From Sabellastarte sp. h YS-2021 (taxonomy: Eukaryota; Annelida; Polychaeta; Sabellida; Sabellidae), in NCBI GenBank assembly GCA_964017235.1, contig OZ024933.1, positions 12,403,962 to 12,467,961 of the forward strand: a stretch of 64,000 nt of DNA, read 5' to 3'. Numbering within the stretch: the first letter of the stretch is position 1; each line of letters begins with the position of its first letter. Below the pieces are notes generated by a model. The model did no database searches. It was not told where the DNA came from and worked only from the letters and a program-made list of their open reading frames with translations. Of this stretch, positions 11,839-23,075 are shown piece by piece. A program made the position numbers and the translations under genes.

Positions 11839-12689
11839 GGAAACAAACTCTAAGAGATGCAACTTGCCTTTAGCTTGGTCAATCTAAATAAATTTAAGCT
11901 CCCAGCTCAATGATCTCTCACTCACTGAAGATTTATTTGGCAGTAGAACAGTGGGGTAGGAGACAAACATGATGATTTAGCAATCTTGCTATATACATTA
12001 CTGAGCTTCGCCGACTTTTTGTATAAGAAAAAACAGCATTACTTGAAGAGTTCTGGTTGTCCATATTAAATACCATGTCATTTGTTCAGAGACTTGGGTG
12101 TCATGGTAAACTGGTCTCTCTGTAGACCACCAGTATCCAAGCTTATGGCGGGATATCCTTTAACAAGTGTTATGTTCAGTCTCTCTAGTTTCTAACACAG
12201 TTTCTAACACAGTCAGCAATCTTGTCTGTTGATTAAGATATAATCCAAACAAAGGGTTTTCATCAGCTGAAGATGAAACTCTGTCAGTTTGGCAATATGT
12301 TGTGAATCCCATGTGGGAACGTACTCCTCTAACAGCTTCTCTGTAAGACTGCTCCTCAGACAGCAGTTGGTCGACTTCACAGGGGCAACCTCAGCCTTGT
12401 GATAAGACAGCTCTCCTTTTTATCAGCAGAATCAAATTCAATTTCATTGCCTGGGGTCAGTTCCTGAGGCCAAGGGGATCTGATGGAAGGTGGAATCTGC
12501 TTCTGAGGAGCAGTTACCTGGTTGATGTTAATTTGGTTGGTCAGTCATTGGCAGGAAGGCCCATCAGTTATTGGTGGTGTTTGAGCTTGATGGTACTGAA
12601 GGTCTGCTGGTCAGTCGGTTTCTCCAGCCTCCAATCTATAAAGATTATTTTAATCATTTCTGGTCTAAAGCTTTCAGCTCCTTATTGAA

Positions 12690-12930
12690 CTTTGAATTTG
12701 GAAGATATGGATTTCTTGGCTTTAACAGGTTCAGAAGCTTTCTCTAAAGATTTCAGATTCACAGGCACCACGACCGAGACACATGGACAAACTATCAACA
12801 ATGTCTCACTTGTCAGATTTCTTGTCCTTCTTTAGTTTGTAAGAAGGAGTGGCAAGGTGTATACATTGTTCTTTGGCGAGTGCAATGCAAAAGTCACAGT
12901 CCTTATGCATCACACAGGGGTCTGATCTCT
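12690..12930 (-). pseudogene. DIRS gag-like segment, decayed
   Basis: On the minus strand the sequence reads DPCVMHKDCDFCIALAKEQ, then LATPSYKLKKDKKSDK and a stop. A Cys/His-bearing stretch followed by a Lys-rich segment is typical of the gag-like first protein of DIRS elements. It lies upstream of the RNase H and recombinase pieces. Confidence 0.5.
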
Positions 12931-13130
12931 GATCCATGTCAAGGTAGCATGCACATCGTGAGTACTGATGGTTGGTGGTTCAAACCCTGGATCTTTATGT
13001 CAGCAGTTTACAGTACTGAATCTTGACCAACTGTATGTACTGGTTTTCTCTGCACACAAATCTACCAACCGTGGCATGACCTGTACAGAGTTGAAAGTGA
13101 TGTAATTCCCAAATAAACACCGATAAATCA
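12925..13130 (+). mobile_element. tRNA-derived SINE, copy 1
   Basis: A B-box-like ggttcaaaccc lies at 12977-12987, and a body runs from tttacagtact to ttgaaagtgatg. The body (about 13005-13120) is shared with 45400-45530, including tgtatgtactggttt, ctctgc, atgacctgtacag and gttgaaagtga. The tail is an A-rich aataaacacc. From memory, SINE bodies of this kind are widespread in molluscs. The A box is degraded. Confidence 0.65.
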
Positions 13131-13757
13131 CTGATGAAACCCAGCCATAATGTAGCCCCAGACACCTCTTCTCTGCCCTGGTGATGCCATTATATGTATT
13201 TAACAATTCTACAAAGTGTTTTACCTAAAATATTTCACAAAAAATGGACTCTGGAGAGTTCTTCAAAATATGTCTCGATTGCACATGTTTTATTATAGTG
13301 CCATGATCTAGTTCTATCAAAGGTTCCTTCTCTATCTGTGGCATTTTAACTAAAACTAGGCAATCATAGTTAAATTGATCTGGTATGTAATTACAGTATC
13401 AAAGCTAATCGTGGCATCTGGATCTACTTTTTGTCAATGCTGTAAAGTGGGAAAACCTTTTTTTCCTTTTTAGTTCAAGCTAGAGGTCACTTTTTTGTTT
13501 TTGTCTCCAGACTTTCAGGAATTGTGCCATGGTCACAATTACTGTCTCTCTTTTATAGAAGCTGTGCCATAGCCACAATGACTGTCTGTCTTTTACAGAA
13601 GTTGAACAGAGGCGGACTACATCAGTACTGAGATTGGTTACCGCTTCAGTGCACTACTCCTGTCTTTGATGACTTTGCATTCACGCTAAGGGACTGAAAC
13701 CCCTTTTGGCTGTATTTGGTCATAATGTTATTACTGCCATTACTTTTCCTCCCCCAG

Positions 13758-13778
13758 ATATCTATAATATTACTCAAG
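13758..13778 (+). CDS. Receptor micro-exon (7 codons, juxtamembrane linker)
   Basis: A 21-bp exon is inferred from a strong acceptor (cctcccccag ending at 13757) and a gtagtac donor at 13779. It is in phase 1 on both sides and encodes roughly DIYNITQ, including an NIT sequon, just before the transmembrane exon. Because it is symmetric it can be skipped without breaking the frame: the FN3 exon also joins the next exon directly. It may therefore be alternative, or a false call based only on good splice sites. Confidence 0.45.
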
Positions 13779-13897
13779 GTAGTACACTAGTTTCACTTTG
13801 TAGGTCAATTATTGAAAAATGTGCAATGCCAGATTCAACAGTGCCTCTATGTCATTCTATTCCTGTTATTACAATATTGTGGTGTATTATTATCTAG

Positions 13898-14011
13898 ATT
13901 ATGGAAGAATGAATTCAACAGTTATTTCTGTAGCTGTATTTGTGGGACTACTGGTTATCATTGTGATGATCATTGTGTACACCTGCTATAAGAAAAGAAA
14001 ATTTCAAACAG
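13898..14011 (+). CDS. Receptor exon: transmembrane helix
   Basis: The acceptor is gtattattatctag (AG at 13896-13897) and the donor gtattac starts at 14012, phase 1 on both sides. The frame gives a short extracellular stretch with NST, a hydrophobic run of about 23 residues from VISVAVFVGLL to IIVYTCY, then the stop-transfer cluster KKRK. This orients the protein as type I: Ig/FN3 domains outside, C terminus inside. It follows the FN3 exon after a 7.8-kb intron filled with Harbinger and DIRS remnants. Confidence 0.85.
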
Positions 14012-15459
14012 GTATTACATAAATTGACATTATTATTAGGGATGGTTTGTTAACCAATGCTTGCTCGGTATCAAGAGCATTTTACTGAAGTATTGTAATG
14101 TAAATTCACAATAGCCACCTCATTTGTCAACACAAAAAGTGAACAATAGCTTAGTAGACCCAAATATTCTCGTTTTGAACAAATCAAATACTTGTCATAT
14201 ATGTGTGTATTGTCAGACTTTTATATTCATTTTATTGAGCTTCCATGTTTTAAGTAAATACGTTTCTTGCTTGTCAACACATAGTGTAAAAGGAAAACCT
14301 AAAATATTGGAAACAAACCACAAAAAGAAAGTGCACATTTTTAACCCACGTTTTGCATTTCTGGTTTCTCAAGCTACAAACTTTGATACCCAGCCATCCC
14401 TAACTATAATGCAATTGTCAGCAATTTTTCATTTTTCACTATTTTGTAGAGACAAATTTTTGCCTGTGTTATTTATGTGTCGTTTTATCACATATAAAAC
14501 CATTGTATACATTATATTGTGTCAGACAGTTTGAAGGGTCTAAGAAACGGGCAAACACAGTTGGTCAAGTGTCAGTAGTATAAATAACTGCTAATAATGA
14601 ACATTTACCAATTTTCCATTTTGGTTTGGCCGAGATTTGAATTCTGATACCAGAGGTAGGAGTTGAGGGTTAGGGGGATAGGATTAGAGGTTGAGGTTAA
14701 AATTATTAGATGACAAAATTAACATCTGTCAGAATTCTTTAAACATGGATCATTTAAATCATTTAAATTATTTTGCTTAAAATTGATTACATATGCAACC
14801 AGTGCGAGCACTGTATCATGCATACATTTTATATAACTACAAAGGCAATTACACATTATGTCCCAGAAAGACAATGTATTAAAATTAGAAAGTTGGTCTT
14901 TATTAACTTTTTTCTGTTAAGACCTTCTGACTAGATCAATAGTTTAAACAGATGTTTTTGGTTTTAAGGTTTAAACTCAGGAAGTATTTTGTTATTGTCC
15001 TCTTGCAACGGGACTCTTTAGTGTTTAAAGAGTGATTTTTTTAAAAATTTTTCGATGCATGTTGTTGTCAATTATTTGGAAAAGCACTGTATACTTCCTC
15101 TTTAAATCTTGCATCTGATCCTTGGTATATCCCTCGTTCCTGTACCTGAATTTGCACTGTATGATTCTCACGTTCAGGGTATGTGTCTCTTGTCACAGCA
15201 CATCATTATCTCAATTATTACTGGTTGTTCTCACGTAGTCTTAGTTAGAAAGATTCCAAACAAATTCTGAGACCTTTTACCTTTCTTGTGTATTTTATAT
15301 TATGTTTTGAGTAAGGTATTTAGTCTAGGCCAATACATGATCTGGCTAATGCAGAGCCAGTGTAGAGAGGAACATTCAGTTACTGTCAAGAAAATTTTTA
15401 AATGCTGATATGCTTATAATAAACCATGTAAAAACCGTCAACTATGTCCATTCTATTAT

Positions 15460-17343
15460 ATTTTATTTTGTACTTTTATAGTGCTAAATCTCTGCCAGGC
15501 AGACTTAAGGTCCAATTTAAAAAAAACACCTATCCATAGCCATTGCCCAATCCAATTCCAAGGAGACATCGACTAGAGTGTATGCTATGTTGAGAATGCC
15601 TTTTTAAAGAGATACAATTTTTGACTTTGAGTGTTGCACAGAACGGGCCTCATCAGGCAAATCATCAAAACCATGGAAACATCAAAAGCAAAGCTGTGGC
15701 CAAAGTGGTTTTTATGTATAAATGGATAGAATTGCAGAACCTCCAAGAACCTTTTATCTGGATGGTTGTATCTTGTAGTATATCTTGTACAATGAGTAGA
15801 CAAACGAGAACCAAAGTAACTGGGGTTAACACTGTGAGAAACTTATAAACGAAAGTGGCTGTTTGGAAGACACAGCAAAATTTAACTGGTAGATGGAGTC
15901 ATTTGATAATCAGAGACCCTCAAGGCAATTACTCACCAAGGAATTAGCTGCCAGGATAGCAGCCTCATCAGTACTGGCCATCCTGCCTGAGATCACAAAT
16001 TTGAATGAAGCATGTCTTACAAATATTGTGGACATGATCAGCAAAGAAGAAATAAACATTAAAGCAGACACCAAGGTTCTTCACAACAACTGGTGATACA
16101 TCCTAACTGGGAGATAGGGAATTAATTTCTTGAGTTGAGCATAGGATCCAAAGATGATAAACTCTGTTTTGTCAGGGTTTAATTTGGGCATACTTGACGA
16201 CATCCATTCTTGAATGTCACTCTCACCCACTCCACAAATTTTGACATAAAAATACCGATCAGTAATTTTACAATTCTTTGCTTGGAAGTGAGAATTTCTT
16301 AACGACACCAACACACCACCAAGGTAGCTAATACACTGATCATACAGGCCAGCAGCAGTGCTAGGAGGAGACGTAGCCAAGAAAGTATTTGCAAGATCCT
16401 TGCAAAAACTCTGCATGTGGATTTTATGGTACCTGCAGTACAGAACATTGTCAACCTTTGGTATCGAAGGACATGCAAAATCCAGATGACACTTCACCAA
16501 TGCATGATCTGAGACCAAATCACCAACTGCTACATTTCTGCCAAAAGAGGAATTGCTTGGGCTGAGTATCAGATTCAGTATATGACCATGCAAGAGGGTA
16601 GATTTGTAAATTTTCGGAAAGATTAGAGGTATCTAGTAGATCAGAGGAAGGTGAACCTGGGGTGTGATAGACACAAGCCACAACAAATGATTTTGAATGA
16701 GTGACAATTCATATGACAATGCTTTTGAAAGTGGAATGTGTTGGTGCATCAACAGTCTTTGCAGGTAAGTCTTTCCTAGTAAGGAAGCTACTATGAGTTG
16801 AAAACAAGGTGGAGTTATGGACTTCAGTACAGTGTCTGTATCAGAATTTGGAATGTGGGTTTCTGCAAGGGCCGAAATATTAAGATTATTTGAAACAATT
16901 GTGTCACCAATCAAGTAACCCTTATTCCTGATAGAACAGGAGTTCACAAACTCAAAATGTATAGGACAAAATAACAGCAACAGAATCAGTAGACACTTGA
17001 CATTGGCATGTGCAATGAACTTATTTGAGAAAAGTTTGCAGGAGTAATCCCTAACAGGGCCAGGAACACGAAGGGCACAGGAAGAGACTCGGAAGTGACT
17101 TTGGTCAGCAACTTTAAGCCAAAATAAGACACTGAAGCATAGAAAACCCAACAACATCTTGCTAAAAGAGCAGGCAAGAGAGAGTATTATACACCTACCT
17201 CTGATCTTCCTCCATTGGGCGACTGCTCTAAAGATAGTCACAATAACAGATATGAAACAAGAACAAAACTGCAGCACAAATAAAAAGTTTGCTAGAGTAA
17301 AACTCTGTAATATAATAAGGATTACAGAACAATAGCTGGACAC
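15460..17343 (-). mobile_element. CR1-like LINE, internally deleted, minus strand
   Basis: Read from 17343 down to 15460 this is one LINE. The N-terminal part of the endonuclease (17343-16633) has IRNKGYLIGDTIVSNNLNIS followed by LAETHIPNSDTDT. The C-terminal part (16593-16480) has MHGHILNLILSPS and VSDHALVKCHL. Most of the reverse transcriptase is deleted, but KLNPDKTEFIIFGS and LPVRMYHQ (about 16190-16090) and STDEAAILAANSLVS (about 15960) match the region after the YADD box in the LINE at 41.8-45.1 kb. The 3' tail near 15490 reads agatttagcactataaaag. Stops and frameshifts abound. Confidence 0.72.
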
Positions 17344-17344
17344 A

Positions 17345-17587
17345 GTTACTCAGTAATTCTAAATAAAGTGGACCATAATACTTGGTTTGATGGACATGGG
17401 GGATAAGACAGCATTAAACTACATAAAAGGGTAATAAAATCATAACATAGTGAACAATAGCAAGATGGAGAGTGACTGAGTAATTCCTCGTAAAGTGGAT
17501 GACAATACCTGGTTTAGAAGTAATGAGAAAAAGGCAGCAATTAACTACATAAAGAGGTATTAAAATCAAAACATTAAAACAGCAAGA
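17345..17587. repeat. 127-bp tandem repeat upstream of the minus-strand LINE
   Basis: Two diverged copies start about 17349 and 17476. Shared landmarks are ct(c/g)agtaattc, aaagtgga, aatac(t/c)tggttt, attaactacataaa and aaaatca. They lie immediately 5' of the LINE coding region (which reads leftward), where the promoter and 5' UTR would be. They may be promoter monomers. Confidence 0.6.
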
Positions 17588-18916
17588 ATTAACACATGTG
17601 GACTGGAAAAAAGTGTAATAATATGTTAAAATAGTGTGAAAAATTGAAGGTTATAATTTATTTCTTCAAAAAAGAAGAGTTTTTGTGGTTTGTACTAAAT
17701 CATCATTGTTCCAATATTCTTAGGAACATTATTTTTATTTTCTTTCCTTCTAAACATCGCTCCCAGGAATACTGTGAGACATATCCACTACAAACCATCC
17801 TTCAGAATCTTTGAGGTTACAAGTACTTCACATTAAACTGCTACAGTCCTTTGGGGTAATCCTTGTGATAGTGCCTCTGACAATACTGTAGGGGCATTTG
17901 TACTGAAACAAGAGAAATTCCTTTCTGGATGAAGCGTATTGCTGACTTAATTAGAGCCATCATTTTTGTAGTTGGAGAAGGATTCATTTTTTTGTGAATT
18001 GCCGCTGACCTATATTGCACAATTTGACAAAGTTTAGGTTAGCACGTCACTCCTACTGCTCCAGCTATGACATCAGTCTTCCACTACTGGTAATTTGATA
18101 TGATCCCATGCTGTTAGTGGACCCATTTGTGTTGTCATGTGCATTTTTTCATCCTCTAGCTACCTAGTGTAAAATAAGACATCCGAAGTTACTTAACGCT
18201 AACCCTATTTCTGAAACATCATGCATGTCTGATATATCATGAACTGGTTGGTTGTGTTTCAAAAATTAAGCAAGGAAGATGTCATGAAAGGTCGTAATAC
18301 TTTTTAAAGACAATATCAAGATGAAAACAAATGTCATTGTTTGACTTTGAAAATTGCTTTGACAATGATTCAGCATTTCCTACTTTTGAGAGCATTTCTA
18401 TGAAATCTCCCCGAAAGGACTGATTCAATATCTTGGAGAATGGATACACAGTGTGTCAGTACAGGTATATTACTTTATTCTGCCTAGGATACACTCTAGT
18501 TCTACTTTGCTTAGTTGATCAGGAGTTAAAGATAGATCAACAAGGAGTTTCCAAAACAACAGAAGAACAGCAGACTTTTCACCACACTATATCAATCTGG
18601 ATCGGGAATACATTTCGCGCCTTGCGTAGATCTTCTTTTATGCTTTGGAGATTGTCATAGACAGAAAGGGCTTAGGTCTAGAATCTCCTTAAAACTTTGG
18701 TTATCTGTTGCAGGTTCCCAAACTGTTCTGGACAGCAAATCATTCCCTCTCCATATTCAAATAAATGCTTTAATCGGATTGATTTTAAAATTGATCCTCC
18801 TGAATTGAACACCACCATCATGCAACCTGATTAAATATGCCTTAATAATTTACAAGTATAAGCATAGGGACTGACACTTTTCCTGTAGATTAGACTAATA
18901 TTTTATCTATTCCTAG

Positions 18917-19042
18917 GTAAAGCTAAGGTGAAGAAAGCCAGTTCACAAGAATATGATGAACTCAATATCGATGATAGAAGGGAGCCTGCAAATGTTGGAG
19001 TTGTCTATCGTGATTTGGATAGAAATACCCAGGATACTGCCG
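18917..19042 (+). CDS. Receptor exon: cytoplasmic tail with tyrosine motifs
   Basis: The acceptor is tatctattcctag (AG at 18915-18916) and the donor gtatgcat starts at 19043, phase 1 on both sides. The 42-codon segment is hydrophilic and has two tyrosines in YxxL context: QEYDEL and VVYRDL. The second fits the ITIM consensus (I/V/L/S)-x-Y-x-x-(L/V/I). The 14-residue spacing between the motifs is longer than the 6-12 of a classical ITAM. Recruitment of SH2-domain proteins is therefore plausible but inferred. Confidence 0.75.
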
Positions 19043-19723
19043 GTATGCATTTTGTTGTTGTTATTGCTTTGCCCCTGGGAGACACATAGTGTAGTTTCAC
19101 AAAGACATAATTGTATCCTAATTTTTATCCAGTTAGACAACAAAAACGAAAGCAATACATTGGTGGTCAGGCTTCGCTGGATTTTGGCAATTATTTCATC
19201 TGATATGATGTTGAGAACACTAAAGTCACAGAGAGTTAGTGATCTTCACAGATATGACCTTCTGTAGAATGTAGAAAAATAATAATATATTTCACAGCAG
19301 CCTTTAAACTTAAACATTATATTTAAAAGTGTAATGTGAAATATGCAATTTACAACTTGTGATTTAAAAATCAATAAATTATTTTTAAAAAAGCTTTTTG
19401 AGAATATTATGTTTAGTTTGAATGTTGGATAATTACAGGACAGGCCTACCACTGTCGAGTTTGTGGTTAATGTCAACATAAAGTTAACACAAATTATCTT
19501 AACTTCTACTAAAATTAAATATCGAGTCAAGTCATGGTAAAGTTGTCAATGGATTCAATTATTGACTTAAATTGATTAGTAGTATACATGGTGGCCAATT
19601 CAAAAGTGTTGAGTAAAAATTTAAAGATTAGGTAATTTGAAACAAATACATTCTATCCATTTATGTAATATAGAGTTAAAGATTGGAGTATTATTGTCAT
19701 GTTTCTCTCGTGTTAATGTACAG

Positions 19724-19786
19724 GTGAAGAAGCATATGAGATGATTCCTGAAAAAGTTTTTCCAGATGCAAGAACTCTTAACTCAG
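19724..19786 (+). CDS. Receptor exon: cytoplasmic tail, third tyrosine
   Basis: A 63-bp exon has acceptor tgttaatgtacag (AG at 19722-19723) and a gtttgtcc donor at 19787, phase 1 on both sides. It encodes EEAYEMIPEKVFPD and continues the open tail frame. Tyrosine in AYEMI is a further possible phosphorylation site, as the +3 position is isoleucine. A 680-bp intron separates it from the previous exon; an 8.1-kb intron with the nested LINE/PAT insertion follows. Confidence 0.65.
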
Positions 19787-20415
19787 GTTTGTCCTTCAAC
19801 TTTTTCTGTTATGTTTTCTTTGGCACGACACTTTAAAATATATCACACAATATAGTAGTGTTGCTTTGGTTATGTGGAAATTAGAAGCTTTTGGTAACTC
19901 AAATTCTTTCCACGGGAGAAATTTTGACTGATAACTTTAACCTTATCATGGATTTTGTACATCCTTGCACATTAACAAACCTATCCAGACATGGGTTTAC
20001 TTTGAATGGGTACGTCTTTTTATATGAACCTACATTTTACAGTAAAATTGGGGTGAGTTCTTCCAATCTTGTCATATTTAATAATGTGGGTCTTACTCAG
20101 ATGGATATTATAAAAGTAAAGCAAAAACAGTAAATACAAAGTAAAGACTGACTCCATTGCACCATTGCACAAAAGTGGATAGTTTCGAAGTTGATGAAAG
20201 AAGTGCTTAAGTTTTTTTTTTGGAATTATCATTTTCGCATCACAAAGTCAAAGTTTGGGTTTTGGTGTCCCATTCAACAGCCAGAACCTAAAACACAATG
20301 ACTTCAGTTAATTTCGATATAGTGCTAAAGTACCTATATTTCTGAAAGGCAAAATAACAAATATTATAGTTCCCACCTCAATTGCATATAAAATATTTAT
20401 ATAGTTTAAAGTGCT

Positions 20416-20471
20416 AGAATATAAATCAAAATAAAAATTTTCCCATATGAGACATATTTCTTAAAAATAAA
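20416..20471 (+). repeat. Left target duplication of the LINE fragment
   Basis: This 56-bp stretch (starting agaatataaatcaaaataaa, ending ttaaaaataaa) recurs at 27326-27379 with a few substitutions and a 2-bp gap. The pair brackets the LINE fragment plus its nested insert, as expected for a long target-site duplication. Confidence 0.75.
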
Positions 20472-20484
20472 TAGTTTAAAGTGC

Positions 20485-20625
20485 ACATTTTCTCCAATTC
20501 TTTCAGTCACTATGCCCCAGTTCTCTGGAACTCCTTCCCCTTCCAAATAAGAAATAGCCCCTCTGTCACATCTTTCAGGAAACACCTCAAAACCCATCTC
20601 TTTAATTCTACTTTTTCCAACTTTG
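20485..20625 (+). mobile_element. CR1/L2-like LINE 3' fragment, left part
   Basis: The frame FSHYAPVLWNSFPFQIRNS followed by SVTSFRKHLKTHLFN is the C terminus of a CR1/L2-type LINE protein. It breaks off at about 20625 where the A1 repeat of the PAT element starts and resumes at 27170. The LINE copy at 58441-58726 is continuous across this point, so the insertion is proven by comparison. Confidence 0.75.
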
Positions 20626-20819
20626 AAATGCACGGCAATGTAGGTACCTGCACTCTCAGTTGCTGCCTACCTTAAAATCTGTGGTATCATATGTGGCCTG
20701 ACCTTTGACCTCAGAATACAAGTGAGGCTGACCCTTGTTGTTCTCTGTACTGTGGACCCCTGTGTCATTTTGAACTTGGGGTCCAACGAATAGACACCAA
20801 GTAGGATAAAAATTTTGAA
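20626..20819 (+). repeat. Split direct repeat A1
   Basis: It starts aaatgcacggcaatgtagg and ends gataaaaattttgaa. It recurs as A2 at 26093-26286. It forms the left terminus of the PAT-type element. Confidence 0.9.
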
Positions 20820-20903
20820 ATTTTACAGTTTTATGAAACTAAAGACATTTTAAGTTATTATTATTTTACACTTTTATTTTTTATTGTGATTGAATCGTTA
20901 AGA

Positions 20904-22135
20904 ATGCCTAAGGAAGGTAAAGATACACCTAGCAACAGAAGGAAAAAGGTCACTGCCTCGGCACGAGCCAGAATATCCACAAGGAAAATTAGAAAGGTGG
21001 CTAATGCAGACTCTCAGGGATCCTTTCTCCAGTCGAATCCGCCAGACATCGTGAGTTCTGAGCAAGGTTCTGTTCAAGCTGATCCTTCTAACCAATCAAT
21101 CATGGCCATATTGACTGACATTGCCCAATCAACCAGATCATTGGCCGGGCGGGTCGAGAAACTAGAAGCTCAGGGGGCGTCAACCTCTTCCCCATTAAAC
21201 CCGGGGTCCCACAGGCACGACAGGCATCAACTACCATTTCAACGTCAGCACCTGCGGCAGGATCAGACATGCATTCCGCCACTACCGCCTCGTACCATAG
21301 AAGGGACTCAGACTCACCCACACGCGCCACATACACTGCTCCAATCAACAGATATCTCTACCCAGGGGGCAAGCATCGCGACCACAGGTCAACATGTGGT
21401 CAATTCGAGCATTGACCACCACCAAGATCATATTATGCCCGATGTCAACACATTGAGGAGGATTCCTGCCGTTTCGGAATCAGTGGCTGGCATTCTAGCA
21501 AATTATGAAGCCCAGACCAGGAACATGGCTCTACAAGGTAAGCCAACCACTTCACGCAGATCAGGGTGGTATAACACGGTTGATGCAATCACCTCTGAAC
21601 CATCAATGCGTTGGCCAAATGAGGGCTATCATGGGGGCCAAGGTAGGAAGCGAGTGATGTATGACGAATTATCACTGCCTCAGTGGGTGGCCGGGCAGCT
21701 GCTCAATATCTACCACATTAAGGACCATGACCTTGCCCACCATGCCCTATTACAGATCATTTACTCCATGAGGGATGCTGCGACACTGCCCTGGGCGACG
21801 GTACGCAACGTCTATGCAGTATCGATGCATGAAATCGAAGAAGGAACTCTCACCTGGAGCAATGCTACCCAATGGTCAATTAACCGACTAAGTGCATCAC
21901 AGATAGCAATGAATGCTCAGTCTAGTGTTAACACACATCCTACATCGAATCAAACGAACCAGAAATGAATCTGTCGCTACTTCAATGATGGATCCTGTAC
22001 ACATGACTCCCACCATGGCCAGTATAGGCATCATTGTAGCTTTTGTGCCCGGAATGGAAGGACAAATTCTCATCCTGAGATTAAATGTAACTTTAAAGTG
22101 AAAAATAAGGACACTGCTAATCAAATCCCAGCGTA
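20904..22135 (+). pseudogene. gag-like protein of the PAT-type element
   Basis: From the ATG at 20904 the frame starts basic (RRKKVTASARARISTRK), passes a heptad-like stretch (about 21100-21170, STRSLAGRVEKLEAQ), then a conserved core near 21655-21850 (YDELSLPQWVAGQLL). The frame meets TGA at 21966-21968 but continues beyond it with a Cys/His cluster, CRYFNDGSCTHDSHHG then HHCSFCARNG, up to the tag near 22135. The zinc-binding region marks a nucleic-acid-binding gag. One nonsense change, probably CGA to TGA, breaks it. Related gags are at 29170-30298 and 58786-62311 on the minus strand. Confidence 0.75.
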
Positions 22136-22163
22136 GGGCTGGCGTCAGTCACCTGACGGCTGC

Positions 22164-23075
22164 TTGACCAAAAACATTGTTAACAACTCACAGGGACAGA
22201 ATCGGAATCTAAGTCAAGACTTAAATACAATTGGAAATGGAAATAACTGTAACATTGCTTATGTTAATGAGATAAATCCCATTAAGGGTGGAACACCACA
22301 AGATTGTAACTTACAAGATAGTGGTCTGACTTATAGTGTTACTGATAGACTAGATTCTAACAAGGTTATGAATAATGATATGCATAACAGTGTTAGCTTG
22401 CGTGACATTGATAATAGCAACTACCAATCTTTTCCCCTGAAGTCCCAAATCCCTGCTGCTGACCACTGGGGTACTGGGAACTCAGGCGCTTGTATAACAG
22501 TCACTCAAGGGGATGAATACTACCCCACTGTCGACCCAAGGGGACAGGGGCTTAACCCCTTTATTGCAGATCATTATCGCACCTTAGACCATCACAATGA
22601 ATCAAATGTAAACATTTACAAAGTGGACTTTACAAATTGGGCTTTTCATTGTTCTGATAAGAATAGTATTGATCATATTGTATTCATTCACAATGTGGGT
22701 GATGGCCAGTATGGGGGTTTTTATTACTTAGTTCAGTACTTGCAGGACATGTCAGTATTTGTGTATGACTGTTTGTTTATTCCTGCAGGTGAGTTACAGA
22801 TTGTGTATTCTTTGCAAATGTTATTGAATTTTGTGAAGCCTGACAGCGTCAAACATGTGAACATAGTCACTAAATATGAACAGCAACATGCTAAGATAAC
22901 ATATCAGGAATACATGAAAGAATCTGAGATTCTTACCCGTCAGGGCATGTCACTTCAAAGTTATTGGTTGAATATTATTGACGAGATCATTAGTCGTGAG
23001 TCCCATAATGAGGATGGGCAGGTTTCGGATCCGTTTACGACATTAACCTGGTGTCTCACGATTATCAGTCGCTGA
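22164..23075 (+). CDS. Unassigned ORF between gag and reverse transcriptase
   Basis: This 303-codon open stretch inside the PAT-type element begins in poor context (about TKNIVNNSQGQNRN). Its first half is Asn/Asp/Gly-rich and low in complexity. The second half (from about 22630) looks globular: HIVFIHNVGDGQYGGFYYLV, then VYDCLFIPAGELQIVY and NIVTKYEQQHAKI. Some Ngaro elements carry an extra hydrolase-like protein, but I see no GDSL or other catalytic motif here. It probably is the N-terminal part of the pol polyprotein, as an RT-type frame follows after one shift. Function unknown. Confidence 0.45.
   Translation: MTKNIVNNSQGQNRNLSQDLNTIGNGNNCNIAYVNEINPIKGGTPQDCNLQDSGLTYSVTDRLDSNKVMNNDMHNSVSLRDIDNSNYQSFPLKSQIPAADHWGTGNSGACITVTQGDEYYPTVDPRGQGLNPFIADHYRTLDHHNESNVNIYKVDFTNWAFHCSDKNSIDHIVFIHNVGDGQYGGFYYLVQYLQDMSVFVYDCLFIPAGELQIVYSLQMLLNFVKPDSVKHVNIVTKYEQQHAKITYQEYMKESEILTRQGMSLQSYWLNIIDEIISRESHNEDGQVSDPFTTLTWCLTIISR

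Larger units (their letters stand above)
9435..12930 (-). mobile_element. Decayed canonical DIRS tyrosine-recombinase retrotransposon
   Basis: Scattered minus-strand fragments lie in DIRS order: a gag-like block at 12690-12930, an RNase H block at 10687-10929, and the tyrosine-recombinase C terminus at 9435-9850. The reverse transcriptase expected at about 11-12.2 kb is too damaged for me to read. The three recognisable blocks keep their proper order and strand. I see no terminal repeats. DIRS elements replicate through a circular DNA that their recombinase inserts, so no target duplication is expected. Confidence 0.7.
5981..13757 (+). other. Receptor intron (7.8 kb), filled with mobile-element remnants
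   Basis: This intron lies between the FN3 exon and the micro-exon. It contains a Harbinger-derived region (6771-8396), a decayed DIRS element (9435-12930, minus) and a SINE (about 12925-13130). The stretches 6000-6770, 8400-9430 and 13130-13757 show nothing I can assign. Confidence 0.6.
14012..18916 (+). other. Receptor intron (4.9 kb)
   Basis: It separates the transmembrane exon from the tail exons. It contains the minus-strand CR1-like LINE and its upstream repeats (15460-17587). In 14040-15450 and 17600-18900 I see no gene, RNA or repeat that I can name. Confidence 0.6.

Noticed and set aside
14124-14534. 136-codon plus-strand ORF after the transmembrane exon
   Set aside because: It has no ATG-led conserved content, is rich in Cys/Phe/Ile as AT-rich intron translations are, and lies between well-supported splice sites.
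15893-16096. Plus-strand ORF of 67 codons with good composition
   Set aside because: It is the complement of the minus-strand LINE, where STDEAAILAANSLVS matches the LINE at 44.4 kb.
20400-20484. A 14-bp direct repeat (atagtttaaagtgc) as a target duplication
   Set aside because: Its two copies bracket only the left 55-bp flank and not a mobile element; the longer flank pair at 20416 and 27326 explains the LINE insertion better.
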